From Histoplasma ohiense (Eukaryota; Ascomycota; Eurotiomycetes; Onygenales; Ajellomycetaceae): a stretch of 64,000 nt of DNA. A program made the translations under genes and the position numbers. Positions 10,814 through 21,766 of this stretch are shown here, in pieces. The notes beneath the pieces were generated by a model, which had not been told where the DNA came from, did no database searches, and saw only the letters and a program-made list of their open reading frames with translations. The first letter of the stretch is position 1. Each line of letters starts with the position of its first letter. The stretch spans positions 248,001 to 312,000 of the forward strand of contig JAEVHH010000003.1 of assembly GCA_017607445.1 (NCBI GenBank), read 5' to 3'.

Positions 10814-11479
10814 TTATCCCTCTCTATCAGAGTGAGTGAGAACTTATAGATGTCAAGAGTAGCAGTGTTCTTCAAGACAGATATGAGTTCTCAGATCAGA
10901 TAATTGTATTCTATTTATTTGATAAGATATTCACAGCAGCAGTGATTGATTCTATCATCAAGAATTGCTTCAATTTTTTATTTGAGTTTATTGTCTTCTT
11001 CTATAATGATGAATGACTGTCAATCAGAGGTTCTCTGTGAGAGGAATGAATCCTCAGCTATGAATTGAAGCAGGTTTGTATGAAAGATATTATAGATGTC
11101 AAACAAAGTGTCAAGTCAATAATTATATATATCTAGCACTTTCTTCACTGTATACTTGATGTGATGATAATCTAATGTATGTAAGAAACAGTTCATTTTT
11201 ATGTTCTTGAGATTCAGTCAGACTTTATCTTCTATATAGTATCAAATCACAGAACTTTTTCTGATATTTGTTTGATTCTTATAATTTTACTGAACATTGA
11301 TTATTGAAGCTTCTGCTCATTTATAGACTTTCTTCAACTTACTTACAATGTTCTCTGCCATCTGTATGAGACTGTGAGTGTGTGTGATTTCTCAGAAAGT
11401 CTCAGAGAAGTTCAGAATCTCTAAGTTGTATCTATATAGAAGAAAAAATGAGCTTATATCTATTGTAGTGAAATTTCAA

Positions 11480-14319
11480 CTGTTAATCACAATCTTAGTA
11501 TATGACAGTAGATTGCTTCAGTTGTCTTGTGTGTAATTGCAGAACTTATAGAGAATGTTTTTTACTATTTATATCATTCTCTTAATAGCTTCATCAGTCT
11601 CTGAGTGATATGCTGTTGATAACTTTTGTTCAATTCTTAATAATTGATATATGTGAGCTCAGAGTGTGCTGATGAATTGACTGTCTCTATCTGATACAAT
11701 GAATGAAAGCAGACTGTGTATACAATAGAATGAGTTTCTGATAAAAGCATCTGCAACTATTTCAGTGTTCATCTTGTCACAGAGCTGTAGTATTACATTT
11801 TTGCTGAGTTAGTTGACAATGACTAGAATGTTTGTAGAATCTTCACTTTTGAATAAGAAAACTGCAAAATCAATAGCTATATCACATCAAATTCAGTTGA
11901 GAACAGATAGAAGCTTCAGTATTTCTTTTCAATATTCACATTATACTATCACTGAGCTGCAGCAATTATAGTTGCATACAAATCAGTATATATCTTTCAA
12001 TATATCTGATCAGTAGAATTCTTGAGTGATAATGTTGTACATGATTTCATATTCTGAGTGTCTGATTATTAATGAGTTATGAATTTCTTGCATGATCTGT
12101 GTTCATAGAGATTTTGAATCAGAAACTCATCATCTATCTTGAAAGTATAAGCAGTTGTCATCATCAATTGAATATGCTGAGATATCTGTTCTTGAGTATA
12201 CATCTGCAGAGAATTGAGATGCTTTATTTTATATGGCTTCAATGATTTGCTGTCAGAATTCATCTGCTTCTGCTGCTAGTCTTCACTGTTCTTTGAGTGA
12301 GGGTTCTTGAGCTCAGAACTGATTGATATGTATATGAGATTCATCTGATTGTATAGAACTTTCTATAATTACAGAGTTGATTAATCAATACTCTCAGTGT
12401 TTTCATCTGTCATCTAGATCATCAGATGATATATTTTGTTCTCAGTGAAACAGAGCATCTGCAAGAATGTTCTCTACTTCAGATCAATAATGAATTGTGA
12501 ATGAAAAATGACTAAGAAATAATAATCAATGCATATATCTTTCAGTGAGCTTATAAATGATTGTGAAGTATTCTAAGTTCTTATGATCAGTAACAATCTC
12601 AAACTTCTCAACACTCATAAATTCAGACTTTTATTTTTCAAGACATTGTATGATTGCTAGAAGCTTCTTGTCATAGATCTTGTAGTTGCATTCAGCAGAT
12701 GACATTTTTTTCAAAATGAAGACACAGAGTTGTAGAACATCTTTATTATCATATTGCATTAGTGCTTCATCTACTATATAATCTGAGATATCCATTTCAA
12801 GAATTATATACTTATTCAAATTGAATGATTGCAGCATTGAAATGTTTGTGAATATACACTTCAGCTTTTTGAATACTACATTCACTTCATCAGTTCATTG
12901 AAACACAGCATCTTTTCAGATCAGATCTGTCAGTGGTTGTATGATATTGAAGAAGTCTTTGATGAATCTTCAGTAGAAGTTGATAAATTTTAGAAAGCTT
13001 CTAGTCTTTTTTACTGAGATTGATGCCTCTCAGTCAAGAATTGCTTCCATCTTCTTAGAATCCATGTGTACATCTTTTTCAGCTTCAATGATGAATTCTA
13101 GATAGATTGTAGACTTGGTCTCAAAGTTGCATTTGTCAATGTTCACTTGCAGTTCAGCTTTTTGTAGATGATCAAGCACTTGTCATATATACTTGCAGTG
13201 CTCAGTGAGTGATTCATTGATGAAGATCAGAATATCATTTATGTATACTGAGATAATCTCATCAAGCAGATCTTATAGAGCTCAGTTAATGTATTTCTGA
13301 AATGTGTTTGAAATGTTCACTAATTCAAAGAGAGTCACTGTCCATTTGTATAATTCATAATGCATATGAAAAGCAGTTAGTCATTCATCATCTTCATTAA
13401 TCCTTATCTTATAGAAGGCTGCAGAGATGTCAAGCTTTGTAAATCATTTTGCTTTTTCTATTCATTTGAATATTTCATTGATAAGTGAAAGAGAGTATCA
13501 GTTCTTCTGCATAATCTTGTTGAGTTTTCAGTAGTCAACACAGAATTGTAAGTCTTCTTCTGATTTCTTTGCAAATAGTACAGATGCTGTGATGAATGAG
13601 TTGCTAATATGAATAAAGTCTTTGTTCAATAATCTGTTGAGTGTTTTTTGTAGAATGAGGAGTTTGTTGTGTGATATGCTGTAGAGAGAACCTCAGAATG
13701 ATTGTGAATTTTTATCATTCTCTTTGATGAGCTTGATTGTATGATCTATACTGAGTTCTCAGTGAGAAGAAAGCTTTTCAGCTTTTTTTTTGTTGAACAT
13801 ATCTGTGAAGTCTTTGTATAATTCAGATAGTTTCTTGTATGATTTCTTGAAGTCTTTGAATTCTAACTTTTCTAATGCTTTTTTGATATTCATCATACTA
13901 GCAGTGAACACTTGAATGTTCTTCTTCTCATATACTTGATGAGTTAGTAGTTTGTATGCTTCTGCTGATATCTGAGTGAGATCAGTGGTTCTATTGATAT
14001 TCTTCTTGTAAACACAGTCATCTTCTGAGAAAATAAGACAGCAGTTGCATGCATTCAACAAGGTTTCAAATTCTATAAGCTATAATAGATCAAATATTAG
14101 ATTGTACTCAAGATTTTGTATTTTGTATGTATATACATTCTTTTTCTCATGTCCTTCTACATTGATATTAAATCTTATCATGTTGTAGAAGGTGAATTCT
14201 CTGAGGCTGTCAAATTCACTGAGCTTACACAGTTTGAAAAAGAGAATACACTGAAGCTTATACTTCTCAATCAACTGAGTGTCTATAAGAGCATAGTGAA
14301 GGAAATCACTGTCTATCAT
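11480..14319 (-). pseudogene. Pol remnant: protease, reverse transcriptase, RNase H, integrase
   Basis: The domains follow in Ty3/Gypsy order. Protease reads IDSD where DSG is expected (codon 14307-14305). The reverse-transcriptase active site reads YIND where YxDD is expected (AAT at 13239-13237). RNase H is open at 12885-12631 (FKKLKCIFTNISMLQSFN onwards). The integrase core has the SDRDSQF and AYHSETD blocks. Stops fall at expected Arg or Trp positions, for example VDY*KLN. All are consistent with G-to-A or C-to-T hypermutation, so no functional Pol can be made. Confidence 0.85.
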
Positions 14320-14528
14320 TGCTCATACATTGACTAAGCTATTTACAATAACAGAGATCATGATTGTGTCTGTTTGCATTTTCTGTTTAAATCTTCAGCT
14401 AACTTTCTGCTTCTTGAGCTCTCATCTATATTTTAAAGCAAGAGTTTGTCTTTTCTCTGTTCTTGTCTATCCACGGGCGATGCAGCATTTACATGTGTGG
14501 GGGGTTTACTTGAGACAATTGCATTCAG

Positions 14529-15446
14529 ATATTGATTCATAAAGTGCTCTGACTTGTTGCAGTGTATGCAGACTTCTCTGACAATTCAGTTGACAGTGTT
14601 CTTCTCTGAGATGTTGAGAATCCTCAGATAACTTGTGTTTATATATAGAACTCAGTTCATTGATTCTGATTTGAAGATGGGAAGTGCTGCAGAGCAGTTT
14701 GAGATGTACACATTTGTTCAGCAGAATTCTCTGTAATTTTGAAGCATGTGAAACTGAGACAGATTGTTGTTCAACAGATGAAGATCAGCACAGAATTCAC
14801 TGTATATTGAGAGCTTTGAATACTCTATATTTTGATTATACAACTGAAAGTTCAAGTTCTTGAACAATATATTGATCTTGACAGTGTTGTCTCAGTCTTG
14901 CTCATCTGCTTCTAGAAGCTTGTGATTGAATTCAGAAAGATAAGTTGTCAATGTGACATTCATCTGATAAGTTTGATTAAGTCAGTTTAATATCTTGATT
15001 TGAAGTGTAGAATTGAGAAAGAGGGAGTTGAGTTGTCAGAAGACTAGCTCTGACATATGCTGATGATTCTGACAATGACTCATTCAGAATTGAAATTTTG
15101 CTAATGCATCATCATTCAATCTGCTATAAATATATCATGCTTGATTGAATAGTGAGTCTATTGCTTGTTCATCAATATTCAATTTGATGTTTGCTTTTGA
15201 CTTTCACACAAGGTAGAGTGCTAGATCTCTCTCATATTTATTGAGAATTGAAAGCTTCTCTTTTGAGGGCTTTTTGTGAGGTGTGGGTGTAGAAGAAATG
15301 ATGAATGTGGAAGTGTTCATCTCAGCAAGTTGTCATTGCAATTCAGTCATCTGTAGCATCTACTGCTGAAGAATACTTTGTAGGTCTAGATTATCATCCA
15401 CTGTGTTCAGATGTGATGAATGTTTATAGAATTGCTTGTAGTTCAT
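14529..15446 (-). pseudogene. Gag-like region with mutated CCHC zinc knuckle
   Basis: The minus-strand reading starts with ATG at 15446 and carries many stops. Near its end CIHCNKSEHFMNQY (14570 down to 14529) matches C-x2-C-x4-H-x4-C spacing exactly, but the last cysteine is tyrosine. A single G-to-A change (TGT to TAT) explains the loss. This is Gag of the Gypsy element. Confidence 0.75.
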
Positions 15447-15823
15447 TTTGATATCTAAGAACATATAATAATAAAAAAAAAGAAAAGAAATACTTGTAGA
15501 CACTTGATTCTTTCACAGACACTATTTACAGTGTTGCAGCACTAAGCTTGATCAAGCTTCTTTATGAACACTATTTGCAGTGTTATGGTTTGTAGACACT
15601 CAGACCTTGTAGAACACAGTTGATTGTGTTTCAGATGCTTAGACATGATGATCTATATAACTAACAATAAGAACACTCAGATTCATGAGGAATCTCTTGT
15701 AACAACTAGACACTCAGATCTGTAAACAATGCACTCAGATGTAAGAACTGATAACAATGCATTTGAATGTAAGAACTAATAACAAGATACTCAGATCTTA
15801 AATGCAGAAGAATCAATTCATAA

Positions 15824-16420
15824 TGTAACAGATGTACTTCAATTAACAATTTGATACTATTCTAATTACAGATTACAAATTGATTAAGAAAAGAAAGAGA
15901 AAAGAAATCAGAAGAAAAGATTATACAAAAAGAATTCTTATAGAGAAAAGTTCAGAGCAGAAGAATATCAGAAGCCACTTCACAGTGAAGTATAGAGCAG
16001 AAGAACATTAAAAAATACATATAAGAATTGTTAGAAGTTACACAAGTGTGGAATGTGAGATGAAGAAATCATTGAGAGCTACACAGAAGAATTGTTAGAG
16101 ACTATATAAGTGCAGAACACAGAATGAGAGAACATAAGAAGCTATATGAAAGAATCATTAGAGACTATATGAGTGCAGAACACAGAGCAGAGAAATATAA
16201 AAAGCTACACAGAAGAATTGTTAGAGACTATACAAGCACAGAGCATGAAGTGGAAGAATGTTAAGAGCTATACAGAAGAATCATTAGAAACTATGCAAGT
16301 GTGGAGCACAGAGCAGAAGAACATTGAGGATTACACAAGATCACAACAGTCAGAAACAAGCAGATGCAGAAGGGGAGTTGATTGTGTAAGTTAATTACTA
16401 ACAGATGCTAATCTGTCACA
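15824..16420 (-). repeat. LTR (5' LTR of the minus-strand element)
   Basis: This partner LTR has the same length (597 bp), the same termini and the same internal 62-bp tandem units as the copy at 10217-10813. It would hold the promoter for minus-strand transcription. Confidence 0.92.
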
Positions 16421-17519
16421 GTTTAATAGCTCTGCAAATATAATTTCATCAATTATTTCAAACTGCAAAAATCACTCAGAGTTCTCTAATCAGATCAATA
16501 AATATATATAAAATAATTTATATTTTTGATATTCAATTGTTTATATTTTAATCAACATTGATTCAAATAGCTGCTTAGATTTGAGAATATCAAGATTTTT
16601 ATAATATTTATATCAAATTACAGATTATAAATTTATATTTATATATAAAACAAATATTCTTATCTGATTCAGATTTTAACAGCTCTTACAGATAATAGAG
16701 ATTTCTTTATATTTGAAATAATATCAGATTTTTAGTAATCAGATAATTAAGATATGAATTCTATCTATATTTAAAAAATATAAATATCAGAACAGAGTTG
16801 TAGTTTTAAATAAATCTACAGAAATACTTTGTATCAGCTGTATTATTATTAAATAGTTTATATAACTCTAATAAAAATTCTCAGACAGATAACAGTCTCA
16901 CAGTATTTCTTATACAGTATATAAAAAATATTGAAAGAGTTTTTGATAATTTATATACATATTTATTAATTCAATACTTAGCTCTGCAGACAGAGCAGTA
17001 GATATTCATTTAATCAAAATTAAATAATTAACAATGATAAATGTAGAAGTGAAAGTCACAGAGAATAGATCAGCAACTGTAAATAATTAAAAATTTAATA
17101 ATTAATTCAGAAATAGTTGAATTAATTCAAATATCAAAATCATCAAAAATCAACTGATTCAGTAAATTCATATATATATAATCAGTAGACTCATCTGCTG
17201 CAGAAACTGCAGTAGCAGCTGTCAAATAATGATATTTAATATTATAAATATATTTATAATTAAAAGCTCAGCAGTCAATGCAGTTCTTGAAGACACAAAT
17301 AACAATATAAAATAAATAAAATAAACAGTTTTCACAGTATATATTACAGTATAACAATTCAACTTACTATAAATTGAGTACAGAAACAACTACATCTCTT
17401 AATAATAGATGAAAGATTTGAACTGAATATATCTTATATATATAATACTGAGTTTGACAGTATATAGAGTATGTACAGAATAATGCATTGAATTGAGACT
17501 GTTCAAATATACTGAGAAA
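16421..17519. other. AT-rich degenerate repeat DNA, no recognised gene
   Basis: Strongly AT-rich DNA in which I noticed no CG dinucleotide. One plus-strand stretch around 17070-17230 reads with protein-like runs between stops (IVELIQISKSSKI), which suggests an older decayed element into which the Gypsy copy inserted. No family can be named. Confidence 0.5.
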
Positions 17520-18140
17520 ATGAGAATCACCACACACTGAGCAGAGATATATGAAATGAGTATATTAATGAATATATATATAGATTATAATAAATGGAAA
17601 AAGTTGATTTTTCTATAATATAAAAAGAGATATAAGAATCTCCACACACTGAGCAGAGACATATGAAATGAGTATATAAATGAATATATATAGATTGTAA
17701 TAAATGTAGAGATAATCTGTATTTAGAATAGTGCTAGATTGTTAATTGAAGTATGCCTGTTACATGTACAGAGAGCCATTCAATCCATTCATGGATTTGA
17801 TGGGATTCATGTGATATCATGTGAGGTCATGTTACAGTATTTTTTTCAGAGAAAAAGTTGATTTTTCTATAATATAAAGAGAGATATAAGAATCTCCACA
17901 CACTGAGCAGAGACATATGAAATGAGTATATAAATGAATATATATAGATTGTAATAAATGTAGAGATAATCTGTATTTAGAATAGTGCTAGATTGTTAAT
18001 TGAAGTATGCCTGTTACATGTACAGAGAGCCGTTCAATCCATTCATGGATTTGATGGGGTTCACGTGATATCACGTGAGGTCACGTTACAGTATTTTTTT
18101 TCAGGGAAAAAGTTGGTTTTTCTATAATATAAAGAGAGAT
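17520..18140. repeat. 254-bp tandem repeat with graded C-to-T decay
   Basis: A partial unit (about 17520-17596) is followed by two full units (17597-17850 and 17851-18105, period 254-255 bp) and the start of a further unit (18106-18140). Units begin GAAAAAGTTG and share CCACACACTGAGCAGAG. Near the end of the unit, copy 1 has TCATGTGATATCATGTG where copy 2 has TCACGTGATATCACGTG. The repeat array forms the right border of the AT-rich block. It may be the end of a DNA transposon, but no terminal inverted repeat was established. Confidence 0.85.
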
Positions 18141-19476
18141 TATTAAAAAGTTTATTGCTACTCAACCCATGCACCTGTGTTTGAAGCACCGCAGTGATTA
18201 ATGGAGCAGCGGAAGTTTAATCAAAGACTATGATATAGCAATCTTATAGAGATCTTACCCGCAGATAGGCGTGTAGCCATAGATCTCTATACTAGAGATT
18301 GCCCACGTGCATAGGGTGTTTCATGGGCTTATTCCTAAAGGATGGTTATCTGTGGATATTATAGGAGGCGATCATTGGACTTGGGGGATCCCGCCAAATT
18401 AAATCGAGGACAGTGAAGGTCTGTCCATCACCCTCCGGAGCTCGGGAGGACAGATTGTAATGAGCGAACTGCGATTGCAGCAAGGGGGTCGAAAGCTTGA
18501 AACAGTACGACTGAGTATATGGACTCACTGACTCTTCCTGTATGTTTTTAATACCTAGGACAGGTTTACCCAATCCCGGCCCCCCATGGCTACCACCGAG
18601 ACTCCCTCTAATAGCTAGATCCACGCAGCTTTGTCTGAGGCTCAAGCAACGCGAAAATATTATCGTTCGATCCAAGAGGTACATGTGTCCCACGCCGTTT
18701 TATTCTGCAAATCGGAAGCACTTTAGACACTAGCATGGAGGTCCCTCCCAGAGACCTTCCAGTGTATCATGATAAAAGCGTGTTTGGAGAATTTGTCACA
18801 GGAATTCTTCCTTTAATTGACAGATGAAGCTCTAGCCGCCATAGATAATGGCTTGGGTGAGTTCACCTTTCCTTGGAGAGACTCTTTACATCGTCTAAAT
18901 CCCTGGCCCTTGTACAACCCATCGTTTTTCTGAACAAGCATGCGCTATGGGCCTGATAATTTGGGTTTTTAATCTTGGGGCTCCTCTGCCGTACTTGCCC
19001 ACCCTTCGAGGCGTAGCACTCACTGCCTTGGCTGGCTGGCATGGCTAAATACTGTTTGGTTGCGTGTGAGGCGCGCGTGGTGGAGTGCGAAAGCGAGATG
19101 GAGAATTTGGCTGTGGTGTTGCTGAGTGCTGGGGACGCAGAGGTTGGGGAGGGTGTCATGATGAGGATCGGAAGGAAACAAGCACTAAAGGTTGGAGTTA
19201 AAAAGGTCGGGTTAAAAGCCTACCTAGTCCATGACGGCAAACGTCTGGGAGCTTTATAAAAGCTAAGTGGGAGGTAGCAGTTTAACAAGCTAATCAAAAT
19301 ACTTTGAAAATGTCGAGAGTGTAGAAAATGAAGGTGTTTATTCAAGTATAAGGGTATGAGATGTACGAAGTCGGACAGCAGAGAGAACAGGGAGTTCATG
19401 AAGTAAAGATATGAGATTGAGATAGATAGGTGGCTTGCACTACTCCTACCATTGCTTAGAGTAATGGACCAATTGA
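18141..19476. other. Intergenic at the border of the repeat block
   Basis: CG content returns at about 18140. Frames at 18346-18693 (-) and 18863-19159 (-) are open, but no motif or splice-supported gene was found. They may be remnants. Confidence 0.45.
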
Positions 19477-21075
19477 TCAAGCAAGATCCACCATCTGCGT
19501 ATCTGGCACTACGCTGAGCTCTCTCGATCCCTCCCGCTGCGTCCCTTGTTCCCTCTCAGCCTTAACCTCCGCTCCCCCCTTGCCCTTGCCCTTGCTCTTG
19601 CCCATCCTTCCCACGCTGCCCATAGCAATCTCCTTCTCGTCACCATCGCCATAAACATCTTCACCCTCCCTATCCTCACCGCCTTCCTCCTCTTCCTCCA
19701 TCCGCCTCCTCTCCTCCGCTCTTCTCAGCCTTCTCACAGCAACAACATCCACTTCAAGATCATGCATTGAAATCGGCACTGAGCAAACAGGGCAGTCCAC
19801 GCATCCAACACGCTTGCCAGCCGGACCAGCACCATTAGTACCATTAGCAGGAATAACGATACGTTTCTTACTCCGCTCAATCATCGCGACGATCGCTCGC
19901 CGCTCAAAGCTATGAGGGCATTTCTTGCTTTTAACAGGCTCTGTGAAGGGGAGGAGGGTTATTGGACAGCAGAGAGAGGCTCGTTCGCTATGGATAGCTA
20001 GGTCGTCGGAGTCGTCTACTGTTGATCCTGCGTTTCCGCCATTCGTACCGCCGGTGGCATTGGTGGTCGTAACTTCGCTAAGGGAAGCCGTGGTAGGCTG
20101 CTCAACGTCTGCGAACCAAGTGGACGGGTGCGGGAGGGGCGGGATCTCATCGCCAGGATACTTTGATTCGTGCACTATGCGGTAGAATCCAATGTATTTG
20201 TCGTTGGTTGTGTAGCTAGTCGATTGGTGTTAGTATCATATATAGAAACGCACACGTGTTTGTATATAGGGCAAACAGGAGCGGAATACATACCGATCCG
20301 TCAACGACGTCCCTTTCCATTGAGCCTTCTTCTCCTTCAGTTCCTTCCGTAGCACTTTGCACGTTCCACCACTTCGTATGTAGAGAGGCTCCTCGACAGC
20401 TAGCTTCTCTTCACCTTCACCTTCACCCTCATCTTCCTCTTCCTCATTCTCTTCCCCTGGCCTCCTTCTCATCTTCCTCCGCTTCGCGTGCGGCGCAGCA
20501 GGTACCACCATAGCCGCATCCCGGTGGATCTGAATCAACCCATCCGTCAACGAAACGGTTCGGACCTCCGCATCGACAATTTTGCGCATCTTCTCCTCCA
20601 ACTGGTCCGTCACCGTCTTCACGCGCTTCTCCAAATCAACAAGCTTATTACTGGCCTCGTCACCCTCCCCATCACCCCGCTCTGCTACCTCCTCATTCTC
20701 CACATCTGCAGCTTTCCTCTTCATCCCCGCCCTCTTCGCCTGCCGTGCCTTCGCATCTACGAGCCGATCATTGATCATCCCCGCACACTCCGTCAGCGCC
20801 TGCGCGGCAGAAGTGAGTCGCGACTGCAATGCCGCCAGGCGTGGAAAGCGTGACAGCTGGCTTAGTTTGTGTAGCGCGCTGGCATTGAAGGGTGCGACTT
20901 GGGGCTGGTAAGGAGGTGGCTGGAGAAGGGTGCCGCGGGTGGATTGGTCCTGTCTCCGACTGCTTCCTCCATGGGCATCAGAGAGGCGGGCAGATCTGCT
21001 GCTTCGAGGTTGCTGGTTGGGAGTATTTCGTGACGGAAGCGCAGCTCTAGAACGAGGTGTGTAATTGGCGGACAT
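19477..21075 (-). CDS. NSE2: Nse2/Mms21-type SUMO E3 ligase of the SMC5/6 complex
   Basis: Exons 21075..20294 and 20215..19477 join across a 78-nt GTATGT...CTAG intron to give 506 residues; the join reads LTDRYTTNDKYIGFYRIV. I chose ATG 21075 (context GAGACC-ATG) because the open frame further upstream has no earlier ATG. The SP-RING is clear at about residues 343-405: CCPIT, KKCPHSF and CVDCPVC, giving C-x-H and CxxC zinc ligands. A coiled-coil-prone, charged middle segment (about 130-230) fits the Smc5-binding arm. The C-terminus is an acidic/Lys-rich tail with a KGKGKG run. Nse2 sumoylates SMC5/6 subunits and repair factors in the nucleus. The length exceeds yeast Mms21, as is usual for filamentous fungi with disordered inserts. 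A PIAS-type ligase is less likely because no SAP or PINIT region is seen. Confidence 0.88.
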
Positions 21076-21766
21076 GGTCTCGGCTCCTTGTGGGCTAATG
21101 GAGATGCTTGTTGTTGTTGTTGAGAAGAAGGCCTGCGAGTTCAACCAGATGGGAAGCTCATATTGGAGCTGAAGACGTGACGCGATCGCGCTAAACTCCT
21201 CTGCGATTCACGTGATAGATACCACATCTCAAACTCGATTTCGACAACTATGGATTCAAATAGGCTTGTAGGTAGGAGGAGTAAGGAAGGGCATATGATA
21301 ATATTCATTCATATTCTACCATTTGACATGTCTTTCTATGAGCCTTCCCATTGTCCCAACATCACCGATTTCCTCAAAAGTGCTTTTAACAACAATTAGC
21401 AATGAATTTAATACATATGATGTATGCAGAAGGATGGATAGATACTAGTAAAGTGATTTTACACTGAATGAATATATCATACACTGCATCATGTCTAGTC
21501 CACGGATGTGAGCATCTAGATTGTGTATAGCCATGAAGAAAACACGACCAATCCACTGGAAACCTACCGACTACGCCTGCGTGCATGTTTCAAGTATGTG
21601 TAACTTTTAGTTATATGATGTTAGTGTAATCTGTATATAGGGAAGCATTAAATGTAAGACCCCAAATGTTTGTAAATGAAAATGAATGAAACCTATACGA
21701 TGGGAAAAGATGCATGGCATGGACGCGAATCACTTGAATAAGAAGGCAATGGCATAATTGGCATCA
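21076..21766. other. Intergenic between Nse2-type and cap methyltransferase genes
   Basis: This 0.69-kb gap between two minus-strand genes holds the 3' end of the methyltransferase transcript and the promoter of the Nse2-type gene. No other gene is seen. Confidence 0.7.

Larger units (their letters stand above)
10217..16420 (-). mobile_element. Ty3/Gypsy LTR retrotransposon, complete but mutationally dead
   Basis: Two 597-bp LTRs flank 5.0 kb of internal DNA, and the 5-bp flanks GTTTA (10212-10216 and 16421-16425) form a target-site duplication. On the minus strand the order is Gag (from ATG 15446) with a zinc knuckle near 14570, protease near 14320-14080, reverse transcriptase (about 13650-12920, LQFCVDY, FTKLDISAAFYKIRI and VYINDILIF), RNase H (about 12890-12480, SSAECNYKIYDKKLLAI and TDHKNLEYF) and integrase (about 12330-11480, SDRDSQF and LSTAYHSETDEA). 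A purine-rich tract (GATAGAGAGGGATAA, minus strand) precedes the 3' LTR. Gag-Pol order with integrase after RNase H identifies Ty3/Gypsy. Dozens of stops arise from C-to-T or G-to-A changes, and I saw no CG dinucleotide between about 10820 and 14466. Confidence 0.93.

Noticed and set aside
20236..20293. Reading the Nse2-type first exon through to a stop at 20236
   Set aside because: The tail YVFRSCLPYIQT is intron sequence. The GTATGT donor at 20293 and CTAG acceptor give a continuous SP-RING protein.
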